Assembly: GCA_038496445.1 (NCBI GenBank)
Contig: JALMLS010000192.1
Coordinates: 1 to 55,095, forward strand
Source: Trichosphaerium sp. ATCC 40318
Taxonomy: Eukaryota; Discosea; Flabellinia; Trichosidae
Direction: 5' to 3'
DNA length: 55,095 nt
The notes beneath the pieces were generated by a model. It saw only the letters and a list, made by a program, of their open reading frames with translations. It was not told the origin of the DNA and did not search any database. Shown piece by piece: positions 9,223-20,840 of this stretch; the first letter of the stretch is position 1, and every line of letters starts with the position of its first letter. The position numbers were made by a program, and so were the translations under genes.

Positions 9223-11067
9223 ATGGCTCAACAACCAAGCCAACCGATAGATATGGACATGAAAGCCTTACTTCAACATATTTACGCTGAAAAGCAGTTC
9301 ACAGATTTTACTGTGGTACGTAGTGCGATACGCATCTCCAAGCAGTCCAATACATATTTTTAACACGTTTAATAGATTATAAACAATAAAGAGTACAAAA
9401 TACATAGATTCGTTCTATTACGTGCTAGCTTCTTTCAAAAGGCTCTATCAAGTACGTTTGGGTGTATACCACAGTTGTTGTAACTGATTCTTTGGGTACA
9501 AAAGACTGGAAACAAAAAGGTGAAAAAAATAACACGTGAGTTTTCTTTTCTTGGTTTCTTGCTTTATACATCACTGTTGCCTTATTTACAAGTTTCAGGC
9601 TAACGTTGTCAACTCCTGAGATTCCAGGACTAACAGATGATCACGTGGATATGTTTTTTAAAACATTGTATGACAAAGAACTTAAGTTTGATCCAAACAC
9701 TTGGCTATCGAGAGAAGAGTGGTTTAAAACCATAGCGTTGCCAGTTTACAGATTGAGTCAATACTTTGAATTCAACTGGCAGGTCAATTACTTGCAAGAA
9801 AAGTGGTTTAAACCAGGCGCACCTCACCATGTTGTTGATAAGTTGGAAGTACGTTTCAACCTTTCCAAGTTTTTACCCTCTGAAATATATACCTTGCTTC
9901 TTCTTGCGTTGACCTTTATAGCGGTTGATGCTCCTTCAAGACGCTCTTCCTAACTTTGAAGAGTTATGGGCAAAGCAAGTCGTACTTTTTGATAATTGCT
10001 GTAATTCCTCTGATTTATCCAAACAAACAATACTCCGCTTGCTATCAACAATGACTGGATCACTTCAATCCCGCATTGATGTAGCTAACAAATGGGTTGG
10101 CATGAAAAGCAAGGAGAAACATAGCAACAAATACAATCAAGATGGGAGAGGTGTAGAAATATCAGATGAAAGTTATCTAAATACTCAACAATACCCAGCT
10201 ATAGTCGCTATTTTAGCCAAGTATCTAGTATGCTGTCCTAGTCTAGATCAATTGAAAGAGTACGAAGAGTTAAATATGTTCGATGAGAAAGACATAAATA
10301 CTACAAGAAGCTTTTTGTCACAACTTTCAGAATGTCATCTTAAAGACTTGAATACTAGTTTGACCCACGTGATTTTTCAGCATGAGCTAAGGTACTTTAT
10401 TCCCTCCCCTACAACCTTTTGAGTAATTTTTGAGTAGCGTGGATAATGATTATAACAGTGATGTTACAAGTATACTTGGTTGTCTTAAAGTTCACTTGAT
10501 AATGACACCAAAATATTTTCGTGCTAGTTTTACACACCAGTACGGTTTTTTTGTTAACAGCATATGCTTTGTTGTCAGAACAGACTGCCTAGCTATGCAT
10601 TTTTCCTATTATTTTCTGAAATTGACGCCATTTCAAGTCGCTGAGTCAGTCGATGCCAAATTTTCTGTTGATTGTTTATTTTTGCTAATGTATTGCAATT
10701 CAAAATAATACCTACAAAATAGTTGGATCTTTGAAGCAAAGGTTGTATACGATGGTAGTGATATTAAGGAACCCACTAACATTGCTTTTGATATTACTCT
10801 AAAAAATACACCTTATGGTGAAGAGGTGCGTTACAAGAATAGCATTTATTGGTGATGCATTTTTAGTGGAAATATGTTTTAGATTCAGAGTACGAGTTTA
10901 ATTTGGATATTGTGCCGCTTGCTGGTGAACATGTGGAACGTAAATTCAAACTACCAACATTATATGGTAAGGAAGGCGAACCCGAAATTGAGGTCACTGC
11001 TGGTATGTTTGTTACAATTGTACCAAAGTTCGTACAGCCATGCACAAAAAAAATAAAGTCCATTTGA
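9223..11067 (+). CDS. BTB/POZ-domain protein
   Basis: Six exons join in frame to 1197 nt (398 residues): 9223-9315, 9376-9455, 9599-9848, 9922-10391, 10723-10825 and 10867-11067. The N-terminal 110 residues look like a BTB domain: YAEKQFTDFTV, then IINNKEYKIHRFVLLRASFF (the typical D-x-x-V...HR-x-VL-x-A-x-S-x-F-F pattern), then LSTPEIPGLTDDHVDMFFKT. BTB domains dimerise and often recruit Cullin3. The rest has no Kelch or ankyrin signature. A C-terminal beta-rich part (WIFEAKVVYDGSD onward, DSEYEFNLDIVPLAGEHVE) is unrecognised. The exon 2 donor is uncertain: GTACGT four bases earlier is the stronger site but would put a stop in frame. The intron 10392-10722 is long for this window. The stop is TGA at 11065-11067. 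Confidence 0.72.
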
Positions 11068-11384
11068 CAACTTTGCTATGCAAAAAAAATATTGCCAAAA
11101 GTCTACTTTGGTTACAAAGCTTCAGTTGTTTAGGGTGACACTTCATACGTTAATCATATCTAGTCCTTTGCCATGCAGAATCACTTTGAGTTATCAGGTA
11201 ATATTGCCAAGCAGTATGTCACTCACTTAAAAATTGCAATGTAGCATGTGCTTGTGTAAGGTTGCACCTCCAATAGAAACAGTTGGCGTGTAATAGGTAA
11301 GTGAGTTGGTATTTACAGTTGTACAAGCAAGTAGAGTTCTAAATTCTTAGAATTACATAGACCTTAGCAAGAAACCATTTTGGG
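11068..11384. other. Spacer between convergent genes
   Basis: About 320 bases between the end of the BTB gene and the end of the calaxin-like gene, which run toward each other. No exon is visible. Confidence 0.5.
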
Positions 11385-12254
11385 TTACATGTTGGGCATA
11401 AGACAATAGACCATCAATTGATTTGAATCTACAGCAGCTTTAAATTCTTTAAAGGATATCATCCTATCACCATTGGTATCTATACTTTCAAATACTTCAT
11501 CAATCTGCAGGGAGTTAGATCAAGAACAGAGGTATTAAAGAGAATTCGTACAATTGTTTCAATATCTCCTTCATGTCTTCTCCTCTTTCCGGCAAACACG
11601 TGACTTGCCTTGTAAGTTTTACCAAAACTTTTCCTTGTTAGATAGCCATTACATTCTGTATCATAGGCACGGAACATAACTACCACAAGTAAGTTCATAT
11701 TTAGAGAACTACTGAACGGTTTTTGTTATCAGCTTTGTTACGTACACTTCAATCTTTCTTCGTTTGATCCGTTCAATAAAATTGAAAGCCCAATTGCAAA
11801 CTCTTTGAAATCTAGTTTTCCACTCCTATCTTGATCAAATGCAGCAAAGGTATGATCAATAAACGCAGGATCTTGAAATAGTGTTACCAATGTGTTCTTT
11901 CTTTTAAAAACAGTTTACCTGTTATACCAGACTTCTCTAATCCCTGTTTGAATAAGTCCTTGTCCATGTGTCCATTGTCACCAACGGTTAATATCCATTT
12001 TTCATACAAAGTATCTAATTCCTTGGTATCAACTAGATGATGTTAGAAAGTACTACCAGAAATACACTACTAACTATGTCTTAACTTCTTGTTGATGTAC
12101 AACTCTTTGCTGATACGATTACTTGACTTAGCTCTTATTGGTACAGCTTTTTTTTCACCTAGCATAGTGATTAATAGCTGGATTTAGTCTAGATTGTACG
12201 TTTCTTTTGCAATACGCTTGTAGCAGTTTCGACACTTATGTGAGGTGAAGGCAT
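11385..12254 (-). CDS. Calaxin-like EF-hand calcium-binding protein
   Basis: Read on the minus strand from ATG 12254 (MPSPHISVETATSV) to TAA 11387-11385, with about six short introns. The conserved body runs VDTKELDTLYEKWIL, then a canonical EF-hand loop DQDRSGKLDFKE, then GLSILLNGSNEERLKFMFRA with a degenerate loop DTECNGYL, and a last loop DTNGDRMISFKEFKAAV. The G-L-S-x-x-L-x-G-S-x-E-E-x-x-K-x-x-F pattern and the C-terminal end closely resemble calaxin (EFCAB1), the calcium sensor of outer-arm dynein in cilia and flagella. A role in flagellar motility is inferred from the family; the neuronal calcium sensor relatives are the alternative. The start codon lies only 80 bases from the stop of the upstream gene on the same strand. 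The last junction (near 11508) looks clean, and the one near 11630 is less certain. Confidence 0.7.
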
Positions 12255-12334
12255 AGTACTAATTACTTCGCTCCTACGTCTTTTTTTCGCACGTGGTCTA
12301 AAACAAGTTAACAAACTTCAAGCAAAATTGGCGC

Positions 12335-15300
12335 TTACAAACTCTCAACAGGCGCTGGAGTATCTGGTTTGGTTAAATCTATAAATTGCTCTATAGTTTG
12401 TGATTTGCTTGGAGTTGGCTTACACCAATTAAACTTCACGTTTGGATTTAATCCGCGGTTAAAATCATCATGTGGCTTATTCTGTTGCTGTTCATGAACT
12501 TTTCTTATCCAATCTATACTTGGCTGCTTCTTCCTGAACTGATGAAAACTCTGGTTTCTAGTTTCCAACGAGAGTACTCCTTGGCTACGTTTACTTTCAG
12601 ATGAAGTTTCTTCATAAGAAAATTCAGTAGTAGTACCAGTACTACTAAACTCGTTGGAAGAAATGTGAGTTGGTCCATTCACTTGAACATAATATGAGCG
12701 ACTATGTAATCATTGTGCTATGACTCACCACTTGCATTGTATTCCTCACCACCCAGGGAGTTTGGCCTTTCATAAAACATGTCTTTATCGTTTGTATCTT
12801 TAAGGTGCAATCTCATATAATTCTCACCTCTGCTTGAGAAAGCTCTCTTCAGTACATCTGCGTTATCAACGAGGATATAATCACCTTCTTCGTCCTGTTG
12901 GGTGTAAACAAAAAGAGATATACCAACTCCTAGTTTCAGAGCTTACCTCGTAGTGTAAGGTGAGTTCCTTGTTGTACTTTCGGTTTAAGCCATCTTGTAG
13001 TTGTTCAAATTGAGTATCTAATGGTACTTCTATAATGCGGATATCATTGTTGAGAACACACTTTATCTTGACCTAAACAACACGTATTATATTAGGCTGT
13101 TTCGCTAGTATTAAAATGAAGAAACTCTTACCAGAGTGGGTCTGTTAGGATTTTTCATTTCTTCAAATAGTTCATTAACTTCCTTAATTGCTCTAGCAGT
13201 CATTTCAATAATAGGTTTAGATTTTTGATGATCTCCGTGTAAAGAATATACTTGTCCTATTCTGGAAAATAATTGTTTAATCTTAACCTCAACCTAGAAG
13301 TATAAATGAGATTTGCGAAAGAATTTACGATGACGTACTGAAGTAGTATCAACAAGCCGTTGCCGCCACTTATCTATATTTCTAGTTAGATCTTTGTGAC
13401 GGGATTGTTTTTAATGTATAGAACGTACCACTTTTCCCTTTGTTCGAAAGACATACATCCAGAACATTTCTAAATCATGTTACGTGAATAAATCCAAAAG
13501 AACTGTTTCAAAAAACGGGGAAAAAAAGTTGGTTTGAAACGCAGCGTTACAACCCACGTGATATATGACAATAAACGTACTTGATCTTAAGGATGCAATC
13601 AGCGTCAAACTGAAATACATACCGGTTGATTCTAAAAGCACCAGCACTCTGTAAAACAGTTTAGCCGAATAGAATAAGAAAAAAGAAAGAAAAGAACTTA
13701 CAGCCGTACTATCACCCACATTCAAAATACTCTCCAAGGCTTTGAGGACATCACGAATAAAGGCAAACTTATAAATTGGTTCGTTATACTTATATGCATC
13801 AGTCAATACACGATCAAAACCCCGGAACATATCACACCATCCACAAAGCACTCGAATAATACCACTTTTTACAAACATGCTAAATACAATTCAATAAGAG
13901 CCTTTCCTTGTAGATGTTAAGCTAATACGTACTCCACTGTATATGGTACACCTTGGGCCAGATAGTTAACAACTTTAACTAGTTTAACTCTAGTAACTTC
14001 ATCACCTATAACCCAATTAAGTTTCAAAACCTTAGGTAAGAAACGCACGTCTTTGAAATAGTGCGATTATACTGTTAACCAGACTTGAATCAAACTGTGG
14101 CTACAAATAGTATTAGTAAGCTAAGACAAAATTGGTCTTCATACAAGACATTCTCCTCGCATTTGTACCAATAGAATAATAAGGTCGCAACTACTTAGTT
14201 GGATATCTTCACATAACAGTTAGCTTCCACGAAAAACAATGTTGAAGTTTAGTTGCCTGTGTTTTTGCTTTCAAGAAGCTGCTGCAGACGTCCCAACAGG
14301 TTGCATCGTATAAGAGCTTTTGTCATATTACAATCAAACCTAACTAAATACAGCAAAAGGTCCAAGCAAGTAGCAACCACAAGTGCATTATTATGTCTAC
14401 AAACTTAATCAGCGTTCGTTCCAAAAAAAAAATAAAGTAGTCCTACTTAAGTAAATCAAAGACTCGTCTAATGATGCTTTCATCTGGATCTATTCCAGGT
14501 AGAACAACACGAAGAATCTTTAAGGAGTTTCCAACAATGATAGAATCTTCACAAAATAGCCAAAGGATTGCTAAATTAAACAAACCTTTAGTGTCATCTT
14601 TATTCCAAGATGCCAAAATACTGTTTTGCAAACAAAGTTAGTAGCACTACTTTTATCTAGATACTATACCCATGGTTTGGTAGTGTTACACCAACTAAAA
14701 CACATAAAGCCCAACTGACTTTACGGACAAGTGACAACCGTGTATTTCCTCTACTTAGTAGACTAAAGAAGTTAACTTTGAAGTTTCTTTTGTGAGTTGA
14801 CTTGTACTTGTATAACAATATATGGACTGTTGCTTTTCTCATTTGTTCACAGAACGCAAGATCATTAGCTAAAACACTAATGAAATCAACTGTCTATGTA
14901 TCCAATGAGAGGTTTTTTGTGACTACTGAATAGTGTACCTCCTCAACCACATCCATTGATTTAGTGTACAAAAGGTGACTGATGTTAGTTATGCCAACTA
15001 CAAATTGATAAGTTAGTTGTAAACAAAGTTGTATTGAGACGTACTGGTATCCAATATGAGTTGTTTGTGACATAACATCTCTGGGTATTCTGATAAATTA
15101 CCAGGTATTTCTGGGATACGAGGTCCAGGTGCAAATAATCTTACACAACGTAGAGCTAGTACCTAAGGTACATTGAGCTACGATAAAAATACAACGATTT
15201 ATGTGTACCTGTAGCTCTGGATGTTTCATCTCTAGAAGGAATTCTTTCAAATTGTTGACCCAGTTATATTTTAGTATGTTGTTAAACACAAGCGACATTT

Positions 15301-16324
15301 CTGGTATGACCTTCATTCGCCTTGCAGGAGAATCATAAACCTGAGTTTAATCATAAGAGCTTTAAATTATAAAAAACGGAATGGTACTTCTACAATGCTA
15401 AGCAAGTTTACTAATGTATTTAAGGAGCCTATGGTTTCTTTCATAGATTCACTGTTAATCTGGTCATTTATGATCCTCATTTGGTCCTCAGTAGCAAAAA
15501 ATCTAAACCTCTGTAGATAGGCGCTCTAAGAAATATAAGCGAAAAAAAAAAAAAAAAAAACTTCAATTGAACCTTTTGTAATGCACTTGAACTTTTGTGA
15601 TATATAGCGCTAAGCCGAGCATCTTGTTTAGCTATGTCATTATAAGTTAGTTTAGAGTGCTATTGTCTGAATGACATACCACTATTGGCAGAATTTCCCT
15701 CGTATCTATACTGAGACACTTTTTTCCTAGAAAACGATAAGTTCAGTAGTGAATTAGAAAATCACGTGAGGTCTGTCATCATCATACCTTATCTTCTCGA
15801 AGTCTTCTCCTAATTTAAAATGGAAAAACCCCTTTTTGATACGTTCATGTATTAGAGCTCTTTTCTAAACGTTGTAATTAGCATGACTTTGATTTAACAG
15901 TTAGTAGAGTAAGTACATCAAACCCTGTTAGCTGCATGTGCTTTGTCGACTGTGGTATTACATCATCAGTATTCAACCATCTTGTTAACACGCTCTCAAA
16001 CTCTGGCCAATCAATTTGCTAATACCATTTAAAAACGCACAGAAAAACAAACAAAGATTGAACAAAGCAAAAAAAAGTTTCACATTTTTGAAGATTGAAA
16101 GGAAAAAAAAATTGAGGTGACTTTGAACTTACTCCGTCATTGTTTCTATCAAAAGTTTTGAAAAGAATCTCAATCTCTTGTGCTTGGTTATCTCCTGCTA
16201 TTTGCTCCAAGAGCAAACGAAATTCGGTTTCATCAATCACTCCATCTCCATTTGTATCAGTCACAGCAAAAGCTTTCTTTAACTCAGCTACTTCCAACTC
16301 ACTAAGACGGTTTCTTGTTTGTGC
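12335..16324 (-). CDS. EF-hand / importin-alpha-like armadillo / PB1 fusion protein
   Basis: About 20 exons read on the minus strand; where I followed splice phases closely (EF-hand into armadillo, and armadillo into PB1) they stay open. First coding sequence seen: two canonical EF-hands (loops DTNGDGVIDETE and DRNNDGQIDWPE). Then a basic helix-like part (KRALIHERIKKGFF) and a long armadillo-like region with VRKVSWALCVLVG, VVNYLAQGVPYTVE and KALESILNVGDS. These match the shape of importin-alpha repeats, including its C-terminal signature (GAFRINRYVFQFDADCILKI against G-x-x-N-x-Y...A-x-G-L-x-K-I). After a few small exons comes a PB1 domain with the basic strand (VKIKCVL) and an acidic OPCA motif (YEDEEGDYILVDNADVL), then a Ser-rich tail ending PDTPAPVESL. 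The joins ILKI|K|N and KGKS|D keep frame. Importin-alpha carries nuclear import cargo; here the classic NLS-groove W-x-x-x-N motifs are largely lost, so scaffolding is as likely. The first exon (start codon) upstream of 16324 is not resolved. Confidence 0.72.
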
Positions 16325-17060
16325 CTAAGGTTACCAGTAAATATAATGAAGAACCAACATTCATTGCAAATCATTCAAAATCTCGCCGTTGCTTTCCTCA
16401 CTCTAAACAAAGCAAGAGTATCACCGCAAGTTCCGAGCCTTGGTGACAAAACACAAAATTTACAAATACTTCTCTGTAGAATACCGCTGGAATACGGTAG
16501 TTAACGCACCATATACGTAAACCAATGTACCAAAATATACGTTTAGTAGCGCTATTGAGGTTGTGTACGGCTGTTACGGAAAAAATAAAATTTGTTATTT
16601 TCAATCTTTACCAAAAAAAGCCTATTCTTTTCGGGAATGGATTTTTGCCATCAAGTCATGAAAAGTCAACGTCAGTGTGAAAATACAAGACAAAAGACTG
16701 TAATTACGGGCAACTAGCATAAAACAAGAGCAGGCAAAGATTGATCTGGCTTATGGTTGTGACAAAAAAGGTGTGTTCATTCGAAGCCTAGTGACGGTCA
16801 ACAAACTATAGAATAAACTACAGAAGTCAGTTTCAAGTAGGTATTTACAGCGTTCTATTTGACGAAGTACCGATACCTGCGGTACATAAAAATGTGATAC
16901 TATAGCCACTTGTAACGGTGGTTTCCATGTAGTGTAGCACAGCTAGACAACCATATCTTAGGTTTTGGGACGAAGAAAGTTAGCCAGCGATTTGTTTTTG
17001 ATAGACAAAAAAGTCCCAACAAGTTATTATTTATTTACATACATTGTACAACGTGTGGCG
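16325..17060. other. Intergenic; may hold the first exon of the fusion gene
   Basis: A TAG directly before the first clear coding exon (GCACAAACAAG at 16324, minus strand) sits in an acceptor CCTTAG, so an upstream exon is expected between about 16325 and 16600. An open minus frame at 16604-16398 is a candidate, but I could not join it with confidence. The rest shows nothing. Confidence 0.4.
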
Positions 17061-17525
17061 CTAGAGCATCACTGAAACAAAGACAACAATTGCAAACAAT
17101 ATCAATACCAATACGAGTTGGTTCCAGTTGATACAACAGTTAAAACCCATGTTGGTGAATGTAGAACTAATACAGAACGAATCTGTTGGTAGTGTTGAAT
17201 TGTAAGTGTTGTTTGATGAAAGCTTTGTTGATGAATACTGTACGTCATTCAATGGAGTATTCATTTCATGAGCGGATGTGGTGTTAATTGATGGTGATAG
17301 AGTGGTTCTGTTTGAGTTCACCGCATCAGTTGAAGATGCACTGTTTCTGTGTATTCTTCTCGCATGTTTTGTTGTTTGACGTGTATGGCGCGTAGGTCTA
17401 TCGACAATTGTAATACTACCTGATCTTCGAAATCTTGTATAGCGATCACGTATTGAAGATACTGATGCAATAATAGATATCATTGAGAAGAAGAGGGCTA
17501 CAACTATCACTTGTTTCGAAACCAT
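17061..17525 (-). CDS. Small type I membrane protein, copy 1
   Basis: Single exon, 154 residues. An N-terminal hydrophobic signal (VIVVALFFSMISIIASVSS) is followed by a basic stretch (RDRYTRFRRSG, RPTRHTRQTTKHARRIHRN), a Ser/Thr/Asn-rich middle with many N-x-S/T motifs (NRTTLSPS, NTTSAHE, NNTYNSTL), a Cys pair (GFNCCINWNQ) and a C-terminal transmembrane helix (LVLVLILFAIVVFVSVML). No known family. It is probably a glycosylated surface protein whose basic region could be cleaved (dibasic RR sites). It is nearly identical to the gene at 18584. Confidence 0.7.
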   Translation of the reverse strand: MVSKQVIVVALFFSMISIIASVSSIRDRYTRFRRSGSITIVDRPTRHTRQTTKHARRIHRNSASSTDAVNSNRTTLSPSINTTSAHEMNTPLNDVQYSSTKLSSNNTYNSTLPTDSFCISSTFTNMGFNCCINWNQLVLVLILFAIVVFVSVML

Positions 17526-18583
17526 GACTTCAAGGACAACAAGCTACTATTGCCGGAGAATTCAGTACTTATTACTTAACAAAACACTTATTTAACTCAC
17601 GTGCCCTACACTTGACCACTATTGTATTGAATCTAAATAAGCTCTTTTAACTACCCTTGCCTGCTTATTTCTTGGATTGCAGAAAAGAACTAATTTGTTT
17701 GACCGAGAAACTTCGGGAGATTCCCAAATGTTCAATACCATTTTTCCCCGGTACTACGCTATTATAATAAAAGACTCTAGCTAATAATAAGAATCTACAA
17801 ACTTGCGGTAACCTGTTACATGACCATTACCTCGTATATGGATCTGAGCCAAAGTGTCGCGTGTCACAATCCAAAGCCCCATTCTTTTTTTTTCAAATAA
17901 ACACAGCGCTACCAAAAATCAAAACACCCTGGATTTGTTTTCTTGATTGTTTATGTTCGTTAGGATTTTAAAACTGCACGTGAATAATGTAGCAGCTTTC
18001 AAAATTTAGTACACACAAAAGAATCTAACTATGCGACTCCAGGTAACTTATGTGCTCTAGTATACTTGAAACTCATGTAGGCTGTACAAAACCCAAGTGA
18101 TTTATTCAACTACTATATTATAGGAGAATCCGGTTCCATGCGCTGCGACACTTGATAATAGGATGTATGTAGCAAGTTGTTTTCTAGAGAAGAGCATGTG
18201 TCAATACTAGTATTTGTACCTTATTAAACACCGTCAGATATCTTAGATGATGAGTATAATTGCTATAGATTATGTTATGTAGCCTTTTAATTTATGTAGG
18301 TAACATAAAAGTATGTCGAGAGTAAACTCTCCTTTGAAAGTTCCTGCAATCTTCAAACAATCTTGACGATATCCTTGCCTCTAAACATCAACATCAAGCT
18401 GCGCTAGTTACCAGGTATTTTCTTCATCTCAAACTTGTTGCGATGAGCGTAGTAGAGTTTTCTAAACAAACAGGTCTAAAGCTACGAACTCAGTGGTTCG
18501 ACAATATTAGACAGCATCGCTTTGAGGCAAAAAATTCCAACAAGTTATTATTTATTTACATACATTGTACAATCGTTGTGGCG
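17526..18583. other. Spacer between the duplicated membrane-protein genes
   Basis: No gene. Parts of this spacer recur after copy 2: the block at about 18030-18090 (ATGCGACTCCAGGTAACTTA) matches 19918-19985, and 17820-17880 is similar to 19309-19360. So the duplicated unit is larger than the coding sequence. Confidence 0.55.
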
Positions 18584-19045
18584 CTAGAGCATCACTGAAA
18601 CAAAGACAACAATTGCAAATAATATAAATACCAATACGACTTGGTTCCAGTTGATACAACAGTTAAAACCCATGTTGGTGAATGTAGAACTAATACAGAG
18701 CGAATCTGTTGGTAATGTTGAATTGTAAGTGTTGTTTGATGAAATCTTTGTTGATGAATACTGTACGTCATTCAATGGAGTATTCATTTCATGAGCGGAT
18801 GTGGTGTTAGTTGATGGTGATAGAGTGGTTCTGTTTGATTTCTCCGCATCAGTTGAAGATGTATTGTTTCTGTTTATTCTTCTCAGATGTTTTGTTGTTT
18901 GGCGTGTATGGCGTGTAGGTCTATCGACAATTGTAATACGACCTGATCTTCGAATTCTTGTATAGTGATCACGTACTGAAGATACTGATGCAATAATAGA
19001 TATCATTGAGAAGAAGAGGGCTACAGCTATCACGTATTTCGAAAC
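18584..19045 (-). CDS. Small type I membrane protein, copy 2
   Basis: Paralogue of the gene at 17061-17525 with the same layout: signal peptide (YVIAVALFFSMISIIASVSS), basic RPTRHTRQTTKHLRRINRN, N-glycosylation-rich middle, NCCINWNQ and C-terminal membrane helix. I chose the start at 19045 (MVSK) because it matches copy 1; an in-frame ATG at 19069 would add eight residues (MKLVIVLM). The two proteins differ at scattered positions, with no frame break, which suggests that both are maintained. Confidence 0.7.
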   Translation of the reverse strand, partial: VSKYVIAVALFFSMISIIASVSSVRDHYTRIRRSGRITIVDRPTRHTRQTTKHLRRINRNNTSSTDAEKSNRTTLSPSTNTTSAHEMNTPLNDVQYSSTKISSNNTYNSTLPTDSLCISSTFTNMGFNCCINWNQVVLVFILFAIVVFVSVML

Positions 19046-19069
19046 CATAAGAACAATAACGAGCTTCAA

Positions 19070-20840
19070 ATGCTGGAGAATTTGTATTTTATTTGTTGCT
19101 CACTTAACAACATTCACGCGCCAACACTTATAAGACGAAAGTGGTATTGAATCCCAAAAAAATCTGATTTATAAAACACTCCTTACACCTACATCCTTGA
19201 GTGTTGAAAAAAAACATTGCCAAATGTTCACATCAGTTTCCTCCGAGGAGTCAATAATAAAGATTGTAACTAACGATATGAACTTACAACCGTGCATAAA
19301 CCTCATACATGACCATGTATACATGGACCCGCGCCAATGTGTAAAGCTTGATGTCTCCACGAAAGTGTTCGTAGACAAAAGATTTGTGAGCCCAAAATCA
19401 TATCAACAAAATGATTACCTGTGACTGCCATACCCACCAATGGATGTTAGTGAGAAAGGTCGGGTTCTTGCCCCGAACGAAGTGATAGGACAGACAGAAA
19501 GCGAACAACGCTCTTTATTAGCTAGCCTCCTCTGTCCTACGTCAAAATGCTATCAACAAAAAACTGGGAAGACAAAGAATCATGTGCTTTTTTTTTCCCA
19601 ACACTTTTTTCCCAAAACAACGATTGTATCAAAACTCGGCTGTGTTTGTATTCTTGTAGTATGTTCACAAAAAGGCACGTGATGAAAAGTAACTAGACGC
19701 GCATGTCTGCTTTTTTTTAGTGCGAATAAGTAGCAGCCTTGGTACCTAGTGCGTAGGTCTCTCCTGACCAAGACTAGAACATTGTTTGGTGGACACATTC
19801 TCAGCATTGTGGTCATCATGAAACACAAACATGTTCTGAGTACCTCAGGCCATGTAGTCTAGTCTACTGAAACTTTAACACCTTTCAAACATAGTTCACA
19901 TACCAAGAACTTCAGCAATGCGACTTCAGGTAACTTATATGCACTCTAGTACCCTTGAAACTCATATAAAGCTATACAAAAACATGACTCACAGGGGAGA
20001 ATAAACTTAAAGGTACGTAACACCACAACTTAATTCTATTAAATTAAAGAGGATAATAGCTGTGATTACGTTCTGTAGACTCCAAAGAAACTGTCGTATT
20101 GGAAAGGCTCTTACAGAGCAACTTACGCACAATAAAAGATATGAGCAAAAACGACAAAATGGGTGAGGCAATCTAGCTGGAATTAGAACTTTTTTTCCCC
20201 TACGAATAGTATCACGTGACACATTTTTCGTTTAAATTACGTGAGGGTAGTGCACACTAATTAGTTGGTGACAGGGTACGTGATAAATCTATGAAGGCAA
20301 CAATGAAGGTACTAAAATAATCGAATTTCATGCGCTCAAATATAGCGATACATCATTTTTTTTCAGTTGTTAACATTAGCATAAAGCGATACTCTGCTTA
20401 TTTTGATGTTTATCCATTACTTTATTGTCACTGTGAGGGAAATATCGGTATTGATCTTAAACACGTTAAGAAGCAATACCATTAAGTCAAAGCGTAGATA
20501 ATCTGGAAAAACAAATTGTTAATTTATTCAATACTGTTTAAAAAATAAGAAACGCTTGCGACTAGCGCAGCTTTATTAAGATATTATCTACACCAATGGA
20601 TAGGCTTTAAGAGCACATGTATTCTACAGATCTTGACGAGTGGCAAGGCCATGTCTGAAAACAAACATCATATTCATTGAACATACAACTCCAATATTGT
20701 TAATTTAATTTCACCTGTTCGTGTAACATAATTGAAGTGAAGATGATCAATTACCATTTTAAGGTTAGATGAAGCTTGTTTTTTACCAACTAGGCAAAAT
20801 GATAAGCAGTCATTTATAAAAAAACAAATTATAGCTTTGC
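19070..20840. other. No gene recognised
   Basis: Several short open frames (for example 19197-19424 plus and 20007-20222 minus) have no recognisable content and no splice-linked partners. Part of the stretch (to about 19985) belongs to the tandem duplication. CACGTG hexamers occur near 19676 and 20213. Confidence 0.45.

Larger units (their letters stand above)
16999..19985. repeat. Tandem duplication, units about 16999-18090 and 18530-19985
   Basis: Both units start with AACAAGTTATTATTTATTTA just downstream of the gene stop, include the membrane-protein gene, and end with a shared block around GCGACTYCAGGTAACTTA. Similarity outside the genes is patchy, so the non-coding part has diverged or gained insertions. 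Confidence 0.75.

Noticed and set aside
10430-10708. 92-residue frame inside the BTB gene
   Set aside because: It lies in an intron that, when removed, joins HEL and SWIFEAKVV in frame; the content is unlike a protein family.
11385-16324. Calaxin-like gene as the last exons of the fusion gene
   Set aside because: The upstream frame ends in a stop at 12335 and a separate ATG follows at 12254 with its own conserved body.
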